A stretch of 64,000 nt of DNA from an uncultured Prevotella sp. (GTDB taxonomy: Bacteria > Bacteroidota > Bacteroidia > Bacteroidales > Bacteroidaceae). Made by a program: the position numbers and the translations under genes. How positions within the stretch are numbered: the first letter of the stretch is position 1; the number at the start of each line of letters is the position of its first letter. The stretch covers positions 1 to 64,000 of the forward strand of contig ONAR01000001.1 of the NCBI GenBank assembly GCA_900315835.1, read 5' to 3'. Positions 61,942 through 64,000 of the stretch are shown piece after piece. A model generated the notes under the pieces. The model saw nothing but the letters and a program-made list of their open reading frames with translations. It had not been told where the DNA came from and did not search any database.

Positions 61942-63348
61942 ATGAAAAAGGCAATGATTATCATCGTTATCGGGCTGGCGCTGACCGCGGGTGCTTACGG
62001 TCAAGAGCAGCGGGTAGGAGCCTCGGGTGCTTCCGCTCAGGAGCCACGGGTGCTTGCGCAGCGTGTTGCTCAGGAGCCGTGGTCGCTCGACCGCTGCATG
62101 GCCTACGCCATGGAGCACGCCACCGAGGTGGGCCGTCAGACGCTGGAGATGCGGCAGAAGAAGGCCGACTACCGTACGGCGCTGCTCGACTTCCTGCCTT
62201 CGGTTGAGGCGCAGGCCGGCGGACAGTACAACTGGGGCCGTAACATCGACCCGGAGACCAATACCTATAACAACATAACGACGTTCAACAACTACTATGC
62301 CGTAGGCGCTTCGATGACGCTGTTCGACTTTGGCGCCACCTGGAACGCTTTCCGACAGGCGCGGCTCGACCGCAATGTGGCACCGACCGCCGTGCAGAGG
62401 GCGCGCGACGATAAGGAGATGAGCGTCATGCAGCGGTATGTCGACGCCGTCTATACCCGCCGGACCATCGACCTCATGACCGAGAAGTTGCAGGACTCGA
62501 AGGCGCTCCTCGCCAAGACCCGCCGCCTTTTTGAACTCGGCGAGAAGAGTCGGCCCGACGTGGTGCAGGTGGAGAGTCAGGTGGCCGAGGATGAGTACAA
62601 CCTGCTCCATCAGCGTAACCTCGCTGCCAAGGCGCTCAACGACCTGAAGACGGAGATGAACTTCCCCGCCGCCGACAGCCTCAGCGTGGGTTCGCTGCCC
62701 GTCGATGTGGCTGCCGCCGCCCAGTTGCCCGCCAGCCGCCGGGCCTGCGACAGCCTGATGGCCAGCGGCTACTTCACCAGCAACCGCCCCGACATGACGC
62801 TCGCTGAGGCCACTGCTGAGCGGGCCCGCCTTGAATGGAAGATACAGCGCGCCAACCTCTTGCCGAAGCTGACGCTGAACGGCAGCATCGCAACCAACTA
62901 TTATAAGAACCTCACCGCAGGCGGGCAGACGGCCAGCTTCGGTTCACAGTTCCACAACAACATGGGTGAGTATATCTACATGACACTTTCCATACCTCTC
63001 GTCTCACCCACAGCGTGGAACCGGGTCCGTAGGGCCAAGACCGACTGGCAGAAAGCCTGCCTCGACGTGGAGGACACCCGCCGCCGTCAGCATGACGGCG
63101 CCGTGCAGGCAGTGCTCGACTACCGCGGCTATGCCCGTGAGGTGCAGCAGCTGCAGTCGAAGGTGGCGTCAGACTCGCTGGCGCATTACCTCTCCAGCCG
63201 CAAATACGAGGAAGGCATCCTCTCGGTTTTCGACCTCCACACCACGGCGCAGACGCTGCTGCAGAGCCGCCTGCAGCTGTTGCAGTGCAAGATGATGCTG
63301 GCGCTCAAAGCCCGGCTCGTCAACTACTATTTGACCGGCGAGCTGTAA
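61942..63348 (+). CDS. TolC family outer-membrane efflux protein
   Basis: A 468-residue outer-membrane channel subunit. The signal is MKKAMIIIVIGLALTAGAYGQ; a short Ala/Gln-rich spacer precedes the first TolC repeat (WSLDRCMAYAMEHATEVGRQ). Two repeats of long coiled-coil helices flank strands (EAQAGGQYNWGRNIDPETNT; MGEYIYMTLSIPLVSPTAWN). The predicted sigma-54 start site is only about three bases before ATG 61942, so translation may begin at ATG 61954, which still leaves a usable signal peptide. It should be activated by the divergent NtrC-type regulator. No adaptor or pump gene is in view. Confidence 0.92.
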   Translation: MKKAMIIIVIGLALTAGAYGQEQRVGASGASAQEPRVLAQRVAQEPWSLDRCMAYAMEHATEVGRQTLEMRQKKADYRTALLDFLPSVEAQAGGQYNWGRNIDPETNTYNNITTFNNYYAVGASMTLFDFGATWNAFRQARLDRNVAPTAVQRARDDKEMSVMQRYVDAVYTRRTIDLMTEKLQDSKALLAKTRRLFELGEKSRPDVVQVESQVAEDEYNLLHQRNLAAKALNDLKTEMNFPAADSLSVGSLPVDVAAAAQLPASRRACDSLMASGYFTSNRPDMTLAEATAERARLEWKIQRANLLPKLTLNGSIATNYYKNLTAGGQTASFGSQFHNNMGEYIYMTLSIPLVSPTAWNRVRRAKTDWQKACLDVEDTRRRQHDGAVQAVLDYRGYAREVQQLQSKVASDSLAHYLSSRKYEEGILSVFDLHTTAQTLLQSRLQLLQCKMMLALKARLVNYYLTGEL

Positions 63349-63416
63349 TTAACGTTAAATCCTGTTTAAGCTATTCGCAAACCTTCGTTATTCTATTGAA
63401 TCATTTATACTCAGAT

Positions 63417-64000
63417 ATGACTTGGAAAAGATTACTCCCCCTGATGATGCTGCTCGCTGCGTTTTATAGTGTGACCCCCGTCATGGCTCAGAAGAAGGAC
63501 AAGCCCTGCATGGTCATCGGCCAGGCGAAGGACTACCTCACCCACGTGCTTCTCGATGGTGTCCGCGTGTCGCTGTTGACCACCGACAGCATGGTGGTCG
63601 ACTCCACGGGCCACACCTCCAAGAACCAGCAGTCCAGCGACCTGACCGATGTCTATTGGGTCACCAGTCCCACCTCCAACATGCAAGACATGCTCCTCAA
63701 GGCTGAGCTCGAAGGCTATGAGACCACCTACGTGCTGCTGCCTGCCAAGAAGACAAAGGCGCGTGGAGACAAGTCCATGCGCTTTGCCCCCGACCTGCTG
63801 ATGAAGCGTGCACCCAAGACGGTGAGCCTCGGCGAGGTGCAGGTCAAGGCAACGAAGATCAAGTTCTACAACAAGGGCGACACGCTCGTCTTCAACGCCG
63901 ATGCCTTCCAGCTCTCCGAAGGAAGCATGCTCGACGGACTCATCCGTCAGCTGCCCGGCGTGGAACTGAAGGACGACGGCCGCATCTATGTCAACGGCAA
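63417..64000 (+). CDS. TonB-dependent receptor-like outer-membrane protein, partial at window end
   Basis: ATG 63417 opens a signal peptide (MTWKRLLPLMMLLAAFYSVT to PVMAQ) and the frame remains open through base 64000 (194 codons). Residues 30-125 look like a degenerate carboxypeptidase-regulatory-like domain (VIGQAKDYLTHVLLDGVRVS). A plug-like start follows (VSLGEVQVKATKIKFYNKGD; LDGLIRQLPGVELKDDGRIY), as in outer-membrane receptors of the beta-barrel family. It lies 68 bases after the tolC-like gene and may share its transcript. The barrel lies beyond the window. Confidence 0.75.
   Translation, partial: MTWKRLLPLMMLLAAFYSVTPVMAQKKDKPCMVIGQAKDYLTHVLLDGVRVSLLTTDSMVVDSTGHTSKNQQSSDLTDVYWVTSPTSNMQDMLLKAELEGYETTYVLLPAKKTKARGDKSMRFAPDLLMKRAPKTVSLGEVQVKATKIKFYNKGDTLVFNADAFQLSEGSMLDGLIRQLPGVELKDDGRIYVNG

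Overview
The window reads as chromosomal DNA of a member of the Bacteroidota, order Bacteroidales, most likely family Prevotellaceae. Supporting signs are many promoters of the Bacteroidales type (-7 box TAnnTTTG), a SusC/SusD-type outer-membrane locus, a TPR hybrid two-component sensor, a secreted protein with a Prevotella-like C-terminal sorting tail, DUF6242, DUF6089, DUF4827, DUF5106 and DUF2723 proteins, and the gene order uppS-bamA-ompH-murI. No tRNA, rRNA, CRISPR array, transposase or phage gene was seen. Start codons were moved in from the longest open frame wherever a signal peptide, family length or neighbour showed the longer frame to be false.

Layout. 1-5.6 kb: a truncated TPR sensor kinase diverging from a surface protein, then an 84-residue protein overlapping a lone phosphoglycosyl transferase, and a gamma-carbonic anhydrase. 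5.6-6.8 kb: a gene-free stretch with a composite repeat element and a candidate small RNA. 6.8-17 kb: an envelope-biogenesis run (DUF6242 lipoprotein, DUF6089 barrel, UppS, BamA, three Skp/OmpH paralogues, MurI, RbfA, a LolC/E-type permease). 17-21.4 kb: aroQ, an O-methyltransferase, an HD protein and a thioredoxin-like protein on the minus strand, divergent from xerD, then a flavodoxin-like reductase. 21.5-24.2 kb: pyridoxal phosphate synthase pdxS-pdxT behind a fused ThiD-like/AraC protein. 24.4-31 kb: a nucleotidyltransferase, NrnA-like phosphoesterase, DUF4827 lipoprotein, glmM, DUF488 protein, sugar permease and a small protein. 31-35 kb: a large DUF2723 glycosyltransferase with a polysaccharide deacetylase.

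35.6-45.2 kb is a long minus-strand block: cysE, rlmL-like, DPP-IV peptidase, an inserted type II restriction-modification pair (5-methylcytosine methyltransferase and BsaWI-family endonuclease), purD, a membrane protein and a YqaA/DedA-type protein. 45.4-51.1 kb: an MFS permease and a 1472-residue protein of the 2-hydroxyacyl-CoA dehydratase/activase superfamily. 51.4-55.5 kb: a decayed SusC gene, an internally shortened SusD and a surface lipoprotein. 55.8-59.1 kb: oxyR divergent from ahpC-ahpF. 59.2-64 kb: an NtrC/NtrB-type two-component pair divergent from a tolC-like gene that has a good sigma-54 promoter and two palindromes in front of it; an outer-membrane receptor gene runs off the end.

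The most unusual feature of the window is its extragenic DNA. At least four dispersed repeat families occupy intergenic gaps: 22-bp tandem semi-palindromes in two large inverted copies, ATGGG-rich arrays at five loci all G-rich on the same strand, 10-bp ACTTCYGGAC arrays at two loci, and short hairpin elements. Other points of interest are the degenerate-kinase/AraC fusion next to pdxST, the restriction-modification pair placed inside what looks like an operon, and the damaged SusC and SusD genes.
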